Shown here in pieces: positions 18,209 to 27,629 of a DNA stretch of 64,000 bases (position 1 is the stretch's first letter; each line of letters opens with the position of its first letter). The stretch covers positions 348,445 to 412,444 of the forward strand of contig NZ_CATYWO010000004.1 in assembly GCF_958405655.1 (NCBI RefSeq), in the 5' to 3' direction. Origin of the DNA: Ralstonia condita (GTDB taxonomy: Bacteria; Pseudomonadota; Gammaproteobacteria; Burkholderiales; Burkholderiaceae). The notes below the pieces were generated by a model. It saw only the letters and a program-made list of their open reading frames with translations. It did not search any database and was not told the DNA's origin. A program made the translations under genes and the position numbers.

Positions 18209-19444
18209 TCAATCCGGCTGCAAGCCGAGCACGTGCGCGGCATGGCGGAACGCCTCGTCCACGACCTCGGGCGAGGTGCCGACGCAGTTCACGTGACCCA
18301 TCTTGCGGCCGGGGCGCGCGTCGGCCTTGCCGTACAGGTGGACCTTGGTACCGCTGTGGCACATGACCTCCTGCCATGCAGGCGTGCGTTCCAGGCCGTA
18401 TTCGAACCACACGTCGCCGAGCACGTTGAGCATGCGGCCCGGCGAGTGCTGGCGCGTGCTGCCCAGCGGCAGGCGAGCCATGGCGCGCACCTGCTGCTCG
18501 AACTGGCTGGTCTCGCACACGTCCATGGTGATGTGGCCGGAATTGTGCGGACGCGGCGCCATTTCGTTGGCAACGAGCGAGCCGTCCTGCAGCACGAAGA
18601 ATTCAATGCAAAGCACGCCGACGTAGCCCATCTCTTCGGCGACCATCGCCGCGGCGGCGCGGGTGCGCGTGGCAATGTCGTCCGACACGCTGCGCGAGGG
18701 CATGATCGTTGAAAACAGGATGCCGTCACGGTGTTCGTTCTCGGCAAGCGGCCAGGTGGCGGTCGTGCCATCGGCGCCGCGCGCGGCCAGCACCGACACC
18801 TCGTACGCCAACGGCAGCATCTTCTCCAGCACGCACGGCACGTGCTGCATGGCGCCCCAGGCAGCGCGCAGTTCTTCCACCGTCGAGACACGCGCCTGGC
18901 CCTTGCCGTCGTAGCCCATGCGGGCAATCTTCAGGATGCCGGGCAGCAGGTCGGCGGGCAGTTGTTCGATATCGGCTTCGTGCTCGATCACCCAGCTCGG
19001 TGCGGGGTGGATGCCGGTGCGTGCGGCACACAGCGCGAAGAATTTCTTCTCGGCGATGCGGTTCTGCGCGATCGATACGCAGTTGGCACGCGGCGCAACG
19101 AACGCGCCGAGCTGCTCAAGCTTGTCGAGCGCTTGCGCGGGCACGTTCTCGAACTCGGTAGTGACGGCCGGGCACAGCGCGGCCATCTCGGCCAATGCGG
19201 CTTCATCGGTGTAGCCGGCGCAGAGATGGCGCTCGGCGATGGTGCCAGCGGGGCTGTTCGGGTCCGGGTCGAGCACGCAGACCTTGTAACCCATCGCCTG
19301 CGCGGCGTGCGTGAACATGCGGCCGAGCTGGCCGCCGCCGAGCATGCCAAGCCAGGCATCGGGCAGGATCGCGTTGGGAACGTTCAGCGCGCGGGATTCC
19401 GCGGTGTGGGCTTGCGCCAGGCGCGGGTTCAGGTCGTCGGCCAT
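18209..19444 (-). CDS. purK: PurK, N5-carboxyaminoimidazole ribonucleotide synthase
   Basis: 411 residues, an ATP-grasp enzyme: LGMLGGGQLGRM nucleotide-binding opening, TEFENVP, KIARMGYDGKGQ and NEMAPRPHNSGH, all typical of PurK. It converts AIR, bicarbonate and ATP to N5-CAIR in purine synthesis. Start ATG 19444 leaves an about 30-residue extension before the conserved domain, so a start within that extension is possible. It is 19 bases downstream of purE on the same strand. Confidence 0.93.
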   Translation of the reverse strand: MADDLNPRLAQAHTAESRALNVPNAILPDAWLGMLGGGQLGRMFTHAAQAMGYKVCVLDPDPNSPAGTIAERHLCAGYTDEAALAEMAALCPAVTTEFENVPAQALDKLEQLGAFVAPRANCVSIAQNRIAEKKFFALCAARTGIHPAPSWVIEHEADIEQLPADLLPGILKIARMGYDGKGQARVSTVEELRAAWGAMQHVPCVLEKMLPLAYEVSVLAARGADGTTATWPLAENEHRDGILFSTIMPSRSVSDDIATRTRAAAAMVAEEMGYVGVLCIEFFVLQDGSLVANEMAPRPHNSGHITMDVCETSQFEQQVRAMARLPLGSTRQHSPGRMLNVLGDVWFEYGLERTPAWQEVMCHSGTKVHLYGKADARPGRKMGHVNCVGTSPEVVDEAFRHAAHVLGLQPD

Positions 19445-19463
19445 GAATCGGGTCGTAGGTTAC

Positions 19464-19979
19464 TTAAGCGCCATGCACGGGGAGCGTCATGCCGCGCGCG
19501 ACTTCGGTCTGCTGGGCGCGGAAGGCTTCGAGCTTGTCGGCAAGGGCCGAGTCGGTGGTGGCGATGGTCGCGATGGCAGCCAGCGCTGCGTTGGCCGCAC
19601 CGGCCTCGCCAATCGCGAACGTCGACACCGGAATGCCCTTGGGCATCTGCACGATGGAGAGCAGCGAGTCTTCGCCGCGCAGGTACTTGGACGGCACCGG
19701 CACGCCGAACACCGGCACGATCGTCTTGGCGGCGATCATGCCCGGCAGATGCGCCGCCCCACCAGCACCGGCGATGATGGCGCGCAAACCCCGACCACGT
19801 GCGCCTTCGGCGTAGCGGAACATGTCGTCCGGCATGCGGTGCGCCGAGACGACCTGCGCCTCGAACGGAATGCCGAACTGCGTGAGCATGTCGACGGCGT
19901 GGCGCATCACTTCCCAGTCGGAACTGGAGCCCATCACCACGCCAACGAGCGGAGCGGATTGCTGTGCGGTCATCGTCAT
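19464..19979 (-). CDS. purE: PurE, N5-CAIR mutase
   Basis: 171 residues. GSSSDWEVM, SAHRMPDDMF and AGAGGAAHLPGM are the class I PurE signature segments that bind the nucleotide and move the carboxylate from N5 to C4. Follows purC by 9 bases and precedes purK, forming a purC-purE-purK operon. Confidence 0.95.
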   Translation of the reverse strand: MTMTAQQSAPLVGVVMGSSSDWEVMRHAVDMLTQFGIPFEAQVVSAHRMPDDMFRYAEGARGRGLRAIIAGAGGAAHLPGMIAAKTIVPVFGVPVPSKYLRGEDSLLSIVQMPKGIPVSTFAIGEAGAANAALAAIATIATTDSALADKLEAFRAQQTEVARGMTLPVHGA

Positions 19980-19988
19980 CGCTCCGGT

Positions 19989-20912
19989 TTAACGCAGGGA
20001 TTCGCCGGTCAGGCGGGTCAGCGCCTCGCGGTACTTGTCGGCGGTTTTTTCGATCACGTCGGCGGGCAGTTGCGGTGCCGGCGCAGTCTTCGGCCACGGC
20101 TTGCCATCAATGCGCACGGCTTCGAGCCAGTCGCGCACGAACTGCTTGTCGAACGACGGCGGGTTCGTGCCGACCTGGTACGAATCGGCCGGCCAGAAGC
20201 GCGACGAGTCTGCGGTGAGCGCCTCGTCCATCAGCGTGAGCGTGCCGTTTTCGTCCAGGCCAAACTCGAACTTGGTGTCGGCAATGATGATGCCGCGCGT
20301 GGCGGCAAAGTCGGAGGCTTCCTTGTACAGGCGGATGCTCACGTCGCGGATCTGCGCGGCGAGGTCCGGGCCGATGCGGCGCTCGACTTCATCGAAGGAG
20401 ATGTTCTCGTCGTGCTCGCCCATCTCCGCCTTGGCGGCGGGGGTGAAGATCGGCTCGGGCAGCTTTTGCGCGTTCTGCAGGCCTGGGGCCAGATGCACGC
20501 CGCAGACGGCGCCGGTCGCTTGGTAATCCTTCCAGCCGCTGCCGGCCAGGTAGCCGCGCACCACGGCTTCCACCAGGATCGGCTTCAGGCGCTTGACCAC
20601 GATCGCGCGGCCGCGCACCTGGTCGACTTCATTCGGGGCCACCACGGTTTCCGGGGCGATGCCCGTCTCGTGCGTCGGCACGATGTGGCGCAGCTTGTTG
20701 AACCAGAAGTCCGACATCTGCGCAAGCACACGGCCCTTGTCCGGAATCGGCTGGCCGAGAATCACGTCAAACGCCGAGAGGCGATCGGTGGTGACCATCA
20801 GCAGCTTGTCGTCGCCGACAGCGTAGTTCTCGCGCACCTTGCCACGGCCGAGCAACGGCAGGCTGGTGATCGACGATTCGTAAAGGGCGGAGGATGAAGG
20901 GGTGGCGGACAC
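19989..20912 (-). CDS. purC: PurC, SAICAR synthase
   Basis: 307 residues, long type of SAICAR synthase. GRGKVRENYAVGDDKLLMV, TDRLSAFDV, RGYLAGSGWKDY and DTKFEFGLDENG are conserved. Joins CAIR and aspartate. First gene of purC-purE-purK on the minus strand; preceded by the GGGAGGAGA ribosome-binding site 15 bases or so from ATG 20912. Confidence 0.95.
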   Translation of the reverse strand: MSATPSSSALYESSITSLPLLGRGKVRENYAVGDDKLLMVTTDRLSAFDVILGQPIPDKGRVLAQMSDFWFNKLRHIVPTHETGIAPETVVAPNEVDQVRGRAIVVKRLKPILVEAVVRGYLAGSGWKDYQATGAVCGVHLAPGLQNAQKLPEPIFTPAAKAEMGEHDENISFDEVERRIGPDLAAQIRDVSIRLYKEASDFAATRGIIIADTKFEFGLDENGTLTLMDEALTADSSRFWPADSYQVGTNPPSFDKQFVRDWLEAVRIDGKPWPKTAPAPQLPADVIEKTADKYREALTRLTGESLR

Positions 20913-20988
20913 GGCGGAACCCGGGAGGAGATAAGAAAACGTGGAAGGCCAGCATTATACGTGGCCCATGGGGTAGCCCATGCAATGC

Positions 20989-21016
20989 AAAACGGCTGGC
21001 GCAGTGCCAGCCGTTT
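20989..21016 (-). terminator. Terminator after fba
   Basis: On the minus strand AAACGGCTGGC and GCCAGCCGTTTT form an 11-bp stem with a 5-base loop, 21 bases after the fba stop. The tail is only TTTT. Confidence 0.65.
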
Positions 21017-21037
21017 GCTAAATGTGACGCGAAATGC

Positions 21038-22102
21038 TTATTGCACCACTTGCGCCAGATCGCCGCTTTGGTACTTCTGCGCCATCACCGACAGGCCGAT
21101 CGGCTTGATCTTGCCGGCCTGGCCTTCGCAGCCGAACTGGATATAACGCGCCTTGCAGATCTGCTTGGCGGCTTCGCGCGCCGGCTTCAGCCATTCGCGG
21201 GCGTCGAACTTGTCCGGGTTTTCGGCCAGGAACTTGCGCACCGCGCCGGTCATGGCCAGGCGGATGTCGGTGTCGATGTTGATCTTGCGCACGCCGTACT
21301 TGATGGCTTCCTGGATTTCCTCGACGGGCACGCCGTAGGTTTCCTTCATCTTGCCGCCGTACTGGTTGATGATGGCCAGCAGTTCTTGCGGCACGCTCGA
21401 CGAGCCGTGCATCACCAGGTGGGTGTTCGGGATGCGCGCGTGGATTTCCTTCACGCGGCTGATGGCGAGGATGTCGCCGGTGGGCTTGCGCGTGAACTTG
21501 TAGGCGCCGTGGCTGGTGCCGATGGCGATCGCCAGCGCGTCCAGTTGGGTCGCCTTGACGAACTGGGCAGCCTCTTCCGGATCGGTCAGCAGGGACGAGT
21601 GGTCGAGCTTGCCTTCCGCGCCGTGGCCATCTTCCTCACCGGCCATTCCGGTCTCCAGCGAGCCCAGGCAGCCGAGTTCGCCTTCCACGGTCACACCAAC
21701 CTTGTGGGCCATCTCGACCACGCGGCGGGTGACGTCGACGTTGTAGTCGAAATCGGCCGGGGTCTTGCCGTCTTCGCGCAGCGAGCCATCCATCATGACC
21801 GAGCCGAAGCCCAGGTCGATGGCGCCCTGGCAGATGGCCGGGCTTTGGCCGTGATCCTGGTGCATGACCAGCGGGATCTCCGGATAAGCCTCGACAGCGG
21901 CCTGGATCAGGTGCTTGATGAACGATTCGCCGGCGTACTTGCGGGCGCCTGCGCTGGCCTGCAGGATGACCGGTGCGCCGGCTTCCTTGGCAGCTTCCAT
22001 CACAGCCTGGACTTGCTCCAGGTTGTTCACGTTGAATGCCGGCAGGCCGTAGCCGTTTTCAGCGGCGTGGTCCAGCAGTTGGCGCATCGAGACGAGTGGC
22101 AT
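21038..22102 (-). CDS. fba: Class II fructose-bisphosphate aldolase
   Basis: 354 residues. VMHQDHGQS (zinc His), MDGSL, GELG and HGSSSVPQE are the class II aldolase motifs. The Calvin-type CbbA subfamily opening MPLVSMRQLLDHAAENGYG is clear. Splits or forms FBP in glycolysis/gluconeogenesis. Ribosome-binding site AGGAG is 7 bases before ATG 22102. Third gene of a pgk-pyk-fba order. Confidence 0.95.
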   Translation of the reverse strand: MPLVSMRQLLDHAAENGYGLPAFNVNNLEQVQAVMEAAKEAGAPVILQASAGARKYAGESFIKHLIQAAVEAYPEIPLVMHQDHGQSPAICQGAIDLGFGSVMMDGSLREDGKTPADFDYNVDVTRRVVEMAHKVGVTVEGELGCLGSLETGMAGEEDGHGAEGKLDHSSLLTDPEEAAQFVKATQLDALAIAIGTSHGAYKFTRKPTGDILAISRVKEIHARIPNTHLVMHGSSSVPQELLAIINQYGGKMKETYGVPVEEIQEAIKYGVRKINIDTDIRLAMTGAVRKFLAENPDKFDAREWLKPAREAAKQICKARYIQFGCEGQAGKIKPIGLSVMAQKYQSGDLAQVVQ

Positions 22103-22192
22103 GGTTTTCTCCTATGGATCGATCTGTATTCGGTCTCTGGAACGCGTCCGGTCGATCTAAACGACGTAGCAAACGGCGTTCCGTCGTGGGCG

Positions 22193-23632
22193 TCAGTGCA
22201 TGCCGACGCGAACAATCTTGAGCGTGTTGGTGCCGCCGGCCTGGCCCATCGGCTCGCCGACGGTCAGGACGATGAAGTCGCCGCGCTGCACGACACCGCG
22301 CGCGACCAGCAGTTCTTCGGCCTGATGCAGCGCTTCGTCGCGGTCGGCGCTGTTGGCCAGCGGCAGCGATTGCACGTTGCGGTACAGGGCCATCTTGCGC
22401 TGCGAGGCCACGTTAGGCGTCATCGCATAAATGGGAATGTTGATGCCGTGTCGGCTCATCCAGAGCGCCGTGGCGCCGGAATCGGTCAGCGCGGCAATCG
22501 CCTTGACCTGCAGGTGGTGCGCCGTGAACAGCGCCCCCATGGCGATCGACTGGTCGATGCGGCTGAAGGTCTGGTCGAGGAAGTCGGCGTCCAGATGCAC
22601 GGATTGCGACTTCTCGGCTTCCACGCAAATGGCAGCCATGGCCTCGATGGTCTCGACCGGGTAGCGGCCAGCAGCGGTTTCCGCGGACAACATCACCGCA
22701 TCGGTGCCATCCAGCACGGCGTTGGCGACGTCCGACACCTCGGCGCGCGTCGGCACCGGGTTGACGATCATCGATTCCATCATCTGTGTGGCGGTGATGG
22801 CCAGCTTGTTGTTTTCGCGGGCCAGCTTGATCATGCGCTTCTGCAGCGCCGGCACGGCCGCGTTGCCGACTTCCACCGCCAGGTCGCCACGCGCGACCAT
22901 GATCCCGTCGGAGGCCGCCAGAATTTCTTCGAGCACGCCCGGGCGGATGGCCTCGGCGCGCTCGATCTTGGCGATCATGCGGGTCTTGTGGTTGTGCGGC
23001 GCACCGGCCACCGCGGCCAGCTGGCGCGCCATTTCCATGTCGGTGGCGTTCTTGGGGAAGCTGACCGCGACATAATCGGCGCCCAGCGCCATCGCGGTCT
23101 TGATGTCGTCCATGTCCTTGGCGGTCAGCGCCGGCGCCGACAGCCCGCCGCCCTGGCGGTTGATGCCCTTGTTGTTGGACAATTCGCCGCCGATCTTGAC
23201 GATGGTTTCAATCTCTTCGCCCACCACGCGCTCGACCTGCAGGACGATCAGGCCGTCATTGAGCAGCAGCAGATCGCCGGGGCCGACGTCGCGGGGCAGC
23301 TCCTTGTAGTCGAGCCCGGCGCGCTCCTGGTTGCCCAGTTCGCAACGCGCGTCCAGCGTGAAGCGCTCTCCCGGATTCAGCGTGATCTTGCCGTTCTCGA
23401 ACTTGCCGACGCGGATCTTCGGCCCCTGCAGGTCGGCCATGATGGCGACCTCACGGCCCACCGAACGGGCCACCTCGCGCACGAGCTGCGCGCGGTCGAT
23501 ATGGTCCTGCGCGGTGCCGTGCGAAAAGTTCAGCCGGACCACGTCCACCCCGCCCGCGATCATGCGAGTCAGGACTTCCTGCGTGCTGGACGCGGGGCCG
23601 AGCGTGGCGACGATCTTGGTGGCGCGGGTCAT
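22193..23632 (-). CDS. pyk: Pyruvate kinase
   Basis: 479 residues. The opening RATKIVATLGPASS, RLNFSHG, MVARGDLAVEVG, TQMMESM and the allosteric C-terminal domain ending TLKIVRVG identify a full-length pyruvate kinase. It makes ATP and pyruvate from PEP. Lies 48 bases after pgk and 90 bases before fba on the same strand. Confidence 0.95.
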   Translation of the reverse strand: MTRATKIVATLGPASSTQEVLTRMIAGGVDVVRLNFSHGTAQDHIDRAQLVREVARSVGREVAIMADLQGPKIRVGKFENGKITLNPGERFTLDARCELGNQERAGLDYKELPRDVGPGDLLLLNDGLIVLQVERVVGEEIETIVKIGGELSNNKGINRQGGGLSAPALTAKDMDDIKTAMALGADYVAVSFPKNATDMEMARQLAAVAGAPHNHKTRMIAKIERAEAIRPGVLEEILAASDGIMVARGDLAVEVGNAAVPALQKRMIKLARENNKLAITATQMMESMIVNPVPTRAEVSDVANAVLDGTDAVMLSAETAAGRYPVETIEAMAAICVEAEKSQSVHLDADFLDQTFSRIDQSIAMGALFTAHHLQVKAIAALTDSGATALWMSRHGINIPIYAMTPNVASQRKMALYRNVQSLPLANSADRDEALHQAEELLVARGVVQRGDFIVLTVGEPMGQAGGTNTLKIVRVGMH

Positions 23633-23680
23633 GGGCAGCGGGGTCTCGTTGTCGTGGTGGGGATATTCGCGTCGCTGCGC

Positions 23681-24892
23681 TCAGGCCGGGACGGCCTGGC
23701 TCTGCGCGCGTTGCGCCAGGATTTCCACGGCCGGCAGGGTCTTGCCCTCCAGGAATTCGAGGAACGCGCCGCCGCCGGTGGAGATGTAGCCCACCTTGTC
23801 GGCGATGTTGTACTTGGCGATGGCCGCCAGCGTGTCGCCGCCACCCGCGATCGAGAAGCCCGACGACGCGGCGATCGCCTCGGCGAGCACCTTGGTGCCG
23901 TTGCCGAACTGATCGAACTCGAACACGCCAACCGGACCGTTCCAGACGATGGTACCGGCCGATTTCAGCTGTTCGGCCAGCTGGGCGGCCGTCTTCGGTC
24001 CAATGTCGAGGATCATGTCGTCATCGGCCACGTCTTTCACGTCCTTCACCGTGGCGGCCGCCGTGGCGCTGAATTCCTTGGCGCACACCACGTCGACGGG
24101 AATGGGGACCGACGCACCGCGTGCCGCCATCAGGTCGATGATCGCCTTGGCATCTCCCGCCAGATCCGGCTCGGCCAGCGACTTGCCGATCTTCAGGCCG
24201 GCAGCCAGCATGAACGTGTTGGCGATGCCGCCGCCGACAATCAAGTTGTCCACCTTGTCAGCCAGGGACTTCAGGATGGTCAGTTTGGTCGACACCTTCG
24301 AGCCCGCCACGATGGCGACCAGCGGCCGCTTGGGCGCACCCAGCGCCTTGCCCAGCGCGTCCAGCTCGGCACCCAGGAGGGGGCCGGCGCAGGCGATCGG
24401 TGCGAACTTGGCGATGCCGTGCGTGGTGGCTTCGGCGCGGTGGGCAGTACCAAATGCATCGTTGACGTAGATGTCGCACAGCTTGGCCATCTTCTGGGCC
24501 AGTTCGTCGCTGTTCTTCTTTTCGCCCTTGTTGACGCGGCAGTTTTCCAGCAGCACGACCTGGCCGGGCGCCACGTCCACGCCGTCGACCCAGTTCTGCA
24601 CGAGCTTCACGTCACGCGCCAGCAGTTCGGACAGGCGCTTGGCAACCGGCGCCAGCGAATCTTCGGGCTTGAATTCGCCCTCGGTCGGGCGGCCCAGGTG
24701 CGACGTGACCATCACGGCGGCGCCAGCGTCGAGCGCGGCCTGGATGGCCGGCACCGAGGCGCGGATGCGGGTGTCTTCGGTGATGTTGCCGGCATCATCT
24801 TGGGGCACATTGAGATCAGCGCGGATAAAGACGCGCTTGCCGGCAAGCTTGCCTTCGGAAATGAGATCGGTCAGACGCAGGACGTGAGGCAT
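23681..24892 (-). CDS. pgk: Phosphoglycerate kinase
   Basis: 403 residues with RADLNVPQDD, VTSHLGRPTEGE, GSKVSTK, VWNGPVGVFEF and GGGDTLAAI, the standard PGK substrate and nucleotide motifs. The frame is open far upstream to 25729, but that part is antisense-like sequence across rarD; conserved PGK sequence begins at ATG 24892 (MPHVLRLTDL). First gene of the glycolytic run pgk-pyk-fba. Confidence 0.95.
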   Translation of the reverse strand: MPHVLRLTDLISEGKLAGKRVFIRADLNVPQDDAGNITEDTRIRASVPAIQAALDAGAAVMVTSHLGRPTEGEFKPEDSLAPVAKRLSELLARDVKLVQNWVDGVDVAPGQVVLLENCRVNKGEKKNSDELAQKMAKLCDIYVNDAFGTAHRAEATTHGIAKFAPIACAGPLLGAELDALGKALGAPKRPLVAIVAGSKVSTKLTILKSLADKVDNLIVGGGIANTFMLAAGLKIGKSLAEPDLAGDAKAIIDLMAARGASVPIPVDVVCAKEFSATAAATVKDVKDVADDDMILDIGPKTAAQLAEQLKSAGTIVWNGPVGVFEFDQFGNGTKVLAEAIAASSGFSIAGGGDTLAAIAKYNIADKVGYISTGGGAFLEFLEGKTLPAVEILAQRAQSQAVPA

Positions 24893-25011
24893 GGCAGCTA
24901 CGGTGGAATCGCGGAAAGGCACGATTTTACCCGATGCGACCGGGCAAAACGCGCGTTTCTCGGCCGAGTCCCGCAGGCTCAGCCGACTTGCCGAGGCCGA
25001 TCGGCGGGGCG

Positions 25012-25914
25012 CTACGCCGCCAGCGGCGTACGGCGGCGCAGCCGCATCCAGCCCTCCGCCGAATACACCGCAAGTCCTACCCAGATCAGCACATAGCCCG
25101 CCACTTTCGGACCGGCGAACGGCTCGTTGTAGAGCCACACCCCCAGCAACAATTGCAGCGTCGGGCTGACGTACTGCAGCAACCCCAGCAACGACAGGGG
25201 GATCCGCCGGGCCCCAGCGCCAAACAGCAGCAACGGCAGCGCCGTCAGCGGCCCGGCCAGCGCCAGCAGCCACTGCGCGCCAGCCGAGGCGGCCAGGAAA
25301 GCGCTCTGGTGCTGCGAAGCCAGCCATCCCAGGTAACCCAGCGCCAAGGGAAACAGCAGCAGCGTCTCGAGCGTCAACCCCTCGAGCGCGCCCAGCGGCG
25401 AGGTCTTGCGCAGCAAACCATAGAAGCCAAATGAAAACGCCAGCGCCAGCGCAATCCACGGCAGCGTGCCGGCCTGCCACGTCAGCCACGCGACGCCCGC
25501 CCCTGCCAGCACCACCGACACCCACTGAACGGGCCGCAGCCGCTCGCCCAGCACCAGCGCGGCCAGCATCACGACGACCAGCGGATTGATGAAATAACCG
25601 AGGCTCGCATCGAGCACGTGATCGTGGTTGACCGCCCAGATATAGGTGAGCCAGTTGGCGGCGAGCAAAGCCGTGCTGGCCGCGTAGCGTCCCACCACGC
25701 GCGGTTGCGTGCGCAATGCCCACAACCAAGCCCAGTGCCGCTTGGCGAGCAAAATCACCGCCATCACCGCCAACGACCAGACCACTCTATGCGAGAGGAT
25801 CTCCATCGGCGACACAGCCTTGAGCAGCTTGAAGTACAGCGGAAACAGGCCCCATATCGTGTAGGCCAGAAAGGCGAAGATTGCGCCGTTGCGGTTGGAA
25901 GCCGGCATGCTCAT
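25012..25914 (-). CDS. rarD: RarD, EamA-family transporter
   Basis: 300 residues with about ten hydrophobic segments. GAIFAFLAYTIWGLFPLYFK, ILSHRVVWS, NWLTYIWAVNHDHVLDASLG and YFINPLVVV are RarD hallmarks. An inner-membrane drug/metabolite-superfamily permease; the chloramphenicol-sensitivity name is historical and substrate is unknown. I choose ATG 25914 because it overlaps the azlD stop as ATGA; ATG 25908 is also possible. Confidence 0.87.
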   Translation of the reverse strand: MSMPASNRNGAIFAFLAYTIWGLFPLYFKLLKAVSPMEILSHRVVWSLAVMAVILLAKRHWAWLWALRTQPRVVGRYAASTALLAANWLTYIWAVNHDHVLDASLGYFINPLVVVMLAALVLGERLRPVQWVSVVLAGAGVAWLTWQAGTLPWIALALAFSFGFYGLLRKTSPLGALEGLTLETLLLFPLALGYLGWLASQHQSAFLAASAGAQWLLALAGPLTALPLLLFGAGARRIPLSLLGLLQYVSPTLQLLLGVWLYNEPFAGPKVAGYVLIWVGLAVYSAEGWMRLRRRTPLAA

Positions 25915-26234
25915 CCCCAGAGACGCAGCACGGTAAACACCCCCATGCCGACAAAGACCATGCCCAGCATGCGCCGCGTCGCCACATAGAACACGGTGGC
26001 AGCGATGCCGGCCATCAGGCGCGGATTGGTCCACGACGCCTCAAAGTGCCCCTGGTTCCAGAGCAGATCGGGCAGGACGATGGCGATGAGCGCGGCGGCC
26101 GGCGCAAACCGCAGGGCGTGCTGCAGGCGCATGGGCAGCGTCACCCGATCACCCACCATCAGGAACAGCGAGCGCGTGACGATGGTGACCCCCGTCATGC
26201 CCGCGATGACGATCCAGATGTCCAGCGCGCTCAT
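25911..26234 (-). CDS. azlD: AzlD, branched-chain amino acid exporter small subunit
   Basis: 107 residues with three to four hydrophobic helices; GMTGVTIVTRSLFLMVGDR is the AzlD opening. Works with AzlC to export branched-chain amino acids across the inner membrane. Its ATG overlaps the azlC stop and its stop overlaps rarD (both ATGA), so azlC-azlD-rarD are coupled. Confidence 0.88.
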   Translation of the reverse strand: MSALDIWIVIAGMTGVTIVTRSLFLMVGDRVTLPMRLQHALRFAPAAALIAIVLPDLLWNQGHFEASWTNPRLMAGIAATVFYVATRRMLGMVFVGMGVFTVLRLWG

Positions 26235-27025
26235 GCGTCCTCCTCGCCGGTGGCGACCCGTGCGCCGCGCCGGCGCTGCCATTGCAGGCGGGCGGCAGCT
26301 TCGTCAGCGGCCAGGCCGGCGGCCATCGCACCCGTCACGGCAATCACCAGGCTCAATCGATACGGCAATTTGAAGGCGACCAGCGCCAGCACGGCGGCCA
26401 CGGCGACCGCCATGAGCGTGGCACGGCCCCGGATGGTCGACACCATGACGGGAATCAGCGCCAGCGTGCCGGCCAGTGCCAGGCCCCAGGCGTCTGGGAA
26501 CAGGCTCGCCGCGACGATGCCCAGGATGGACGACACCTGCCAAACGACAAAATTCAGCAGGACCATGCCCCAGTAGTAGCCTTCCTTGCCCGCCTCCGGT
26601 GCGGATGCGGGGTAGCGCTGGGTGAACAGCACGAACGGCAGATCGCCATTGAACGAGCCCAGCACCACCCGCCGCAGGAACGGCAGATCGCCGAAATGCT
26701 GCATCAGCCCCGCGCTGAAGATGATGAAGCGGACGTTGACGATGAATGCGGTCAGCAGCACCGTCCAGATCGGCAGGCCGGCCGCGAGCAGCGGCAGCAC
26801 GGCCAGTTGCGAGGACCCCGCGTAGACGAACACCGACATCCCGATCGCCTGGGGGAGAGTCAGGACCGATTTGCTCATCGCCACCCCCGTCACCATGCCC
26901 CATGCGAAAACGGGCATGGTCGAGGGCGCATAGGCGCGCAGTCCGGCCATGAAACCGGCGCGCTCGGCGGGGTCGAGCGCCTGCCAGCGACGTTGTAACG
27001 CGGCGCGCCAGCGGGCTAGCGCCAT
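26231..27025 (-). CDS. azlC: AzlC, branched-chain amino acid exporter large subunit
   Basis: 264 residues, about seven to eight membrane segments. AWGMVTGVAMSKS, MSVFVYAGSSQLAVLPL and FIVNVRFIIFSAGL match AzlC/YgaZ. Upstream is a 357-base gap shared with the divergent zinc-finger gene, which must hold the promoters for both. Confidence 0.9.
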   Translation of the reverse strand: MALARWRAALQRRWQALDPAERAGFMAGLRAYAPSTMPVFAWGMVTGVAMSKSVLTLPQAIGMSVFVYAGSSQLAVLPLLAAGLPIWTVLLTAFIVNVRFIIFSAGLMQHFGDLPFLRRVVLGSFNGDLPFVLFTQRYPASAPEAGKEGYYWGMVLLNFVVWQVSSILGIVAASLFPDAWGLALAGTLALIPVMVSTIRGRATLMAVAVAAVLALVAFKLPYRLSLVIAVTGAMAAGLAADEAAARLQWQRRRGARVATGEEDA

Positions 27026-27382
27026 GGCGCACTCGCAGGCGGCGGATTCATCTCTTTGTGGTCAACCGGGCGAGAATTGGCGGAAGCGCGCAAACGTTGG
27101 GGTGTCGGGGGCGACATGGGTGGCTCGCAGGAAACGCACGATTATACTTTTGGTGTTAAGTGCCTGCTTAACGACGAGCGGAGAAAGCGCCGTCGACGTT
27201 CGAGAAACAACACTCCACGGGCCGTGATGCATGACCGCCGCCGCGCACTGCAACAATCGGCGTTGGCGCGCCCGCGCCCACCGCTTACAATTCCGCCTTT
27301 GTTGGCATTTGAGCCTGCGGCCACATGGCCACCTGAGACATGACGGTCCTGACCGCACCATGTCGGCATCTCTTACCTCACC
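27026..27382. other. Divergent intergenic region
   Basis: 357 bases between azlC and the zinc-finger gene. It is somewhat less GC-rich than the genes. I see no RNA gene, terminator or convincing repeat; promoters in both directions are expected but I cannot place them firmly. Confidence 0.4.
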
Positions 27383-27580
27383 ATGACCACGCACACCGCA
27401 CCCACGATCGAAATCGGCGCAGACGATCTGCCGCTGCACTGCCCGACCGCCAAGACGCCAACCTGGAACTACCACCCGCGCGTGTTCCTGGACATCGCAG
27501 ACACCGGTGAAGTCAAGTGTCCATACTGCGGCACGGTCTACAAGCTGGCCCCTGGCGTCGAACTGAAGGGCCACCATTGA
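27383..27580 (+). CDS. Zinc-finger (CHCC-type) domain protein
   Basis: 65 residues. A His/Cys set (LHCPTAK ... HPRVFLDI ... CPYCGTVYKL) matches the zf-CHCC family related to the mitochondrial complex I subunit NDUFS6. The bacterial members are small, soluble and of unsettled role. Precedes waaF by 49 bases and is often found beside LPS core genes in this group. Confidence 0.85.
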   Translation: MTTHTAPTIEIGADDLPLHCPTAKTPTWNYHPRVFLDIADTGEVKCPYCGTVYKLAPGVELKGHH

Positions 27581-27629
27581 GCCCGATTTTCGCGCAGCAC
27601 ACAGGTCGTAGCGCACCGGCGGCGAGTCG

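Noticed and set aside
20894..25096. A 1400-codon open frame on the plus strand across purC, fba, pyk and pgk
   Set aside because: It is exactly antisense to four conserved enzymes and is His/Arg/Gly-rich without domain signatures; an effect of high GC at third positions.
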